Positions 5,375 to 5,427 of a stretch of 5,427 nt of DNA are shown in pieces. The notes below the pieces were generated by a model that saw only the letters and a program-made list of their open reading frames with translations, had not been told where the DNA came from and searched no databases. The position numbers and the translations under genes were made by a program. Each line of letters begins with the position of its first letter. The first letter of the stretch is position 1. The DNA comes from Planctomycetaceae bacterium. GTDB taxonomy: Bacteria > Planctomycetota > Planctomycetia > Pirellulales > Thermoguttaceae. The stretch lies in NCBI GenBank assembly GCA_031283515.1, contig JAITBS010000281.1, positions 1-5,427 on the forward strand, written 5' to 3'.

Positions 5375-5427
5375 ATGAAGCGTCTGAATGGGGGGAAGCT
5401 CCAAAATATTCGACGGTTCGTTATAAA
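5375..5427 (+). CDS. Possible 5' end of a gene running off the right edge
   Basis: An ATG preceded by GAGGTG opens a frame with no stop through the last 17 complete codons, beginning MKRLNGGKLQNIRRF. The basic, lysine- and arginine-rich start could fit a short DNA-binding or targeting segment, but the fragment is too short to recognise. An open stretch of this length is easily due to chance, and the neighbouring sequence is repeat-rich, so it may not be coding. If real it would be divergent from the phosphatase gene, with the fold-back element between them. Confidence 0.25.
   Translation, partial: MKRLNGGKLQNIRRFVI

Overview
The window is an AT-rich bacterial chromosomal segment. All confidently called genes lie on the minus strand. 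Right to left, in the direction of transcription, they are a secreted alkaline phosphatase, an Rpn-family (YhgA-like, PD-(D/E)XK) nuclease, purD (phosphoribosylamine--glycine ligase) and tRNA-Cys(GCA). The C-terminal end of PurD (an IRWDGAWCRKDISDKAL-type tail), the lack of Shine-Dalgarno sequences before the three main start codons, and the style of the intergenic repeats resemble Planctomycetota as I remember them. That assignment is an inference, not a database result.

Region by region: 1-120 holds three successive short hairpins (REP-like). 120-322 is AT-rich spacer with two small inverted repeats. 323-395 is tRNA-Cys. 396-618 is spacer in which I see no gene. 619-1908 is purD. 1942-3153 is the rpn nuclease gene, ending only 33 nt before purD. 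3154-3348 is spacer. 3349-4818 is the alkaline phosphatase, with a near-consensus sigma-70 promoter at 4899-4927. 4929-5374 is non-coding and carries a roughly 190-bp nested fold-back element, a second copy of an 18-bp repeat also found at the left edge, and a 9-bp-period CTCTGYG array. A possible gene start with a good ribosome binding site runs off the right edge.

The most interesting feature is inside the rpn gene. The codon for Met290 is preceded, at 8 nt spacing, by a strong AAAGGAG ribosome binding site, the best one upstream of any start in the three main genes. Translation from there would give a 114-residue C-terminal protein containing 11 consecutive four-residue G-x-x-x repeats, including an exact 24-bp DNA-level duplication. 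This matches the gene-within-gene toxin-antitoxin design known for Rpn proteins of Escherichia coli (full-length nuclease RpnL, internally translated inhibitor RpnS, variable four-residue repeats, phage defence). A perfect TTGACA box lies just upstream as a possible internal promoter. The window therefore probably contains an anti-phage RpnL/RpnS module placed directly in front of a purine biosynthesis gene. The alkaline phosphatase and tRNA are housekeeping or nutritional genes with no evident functional link to it.
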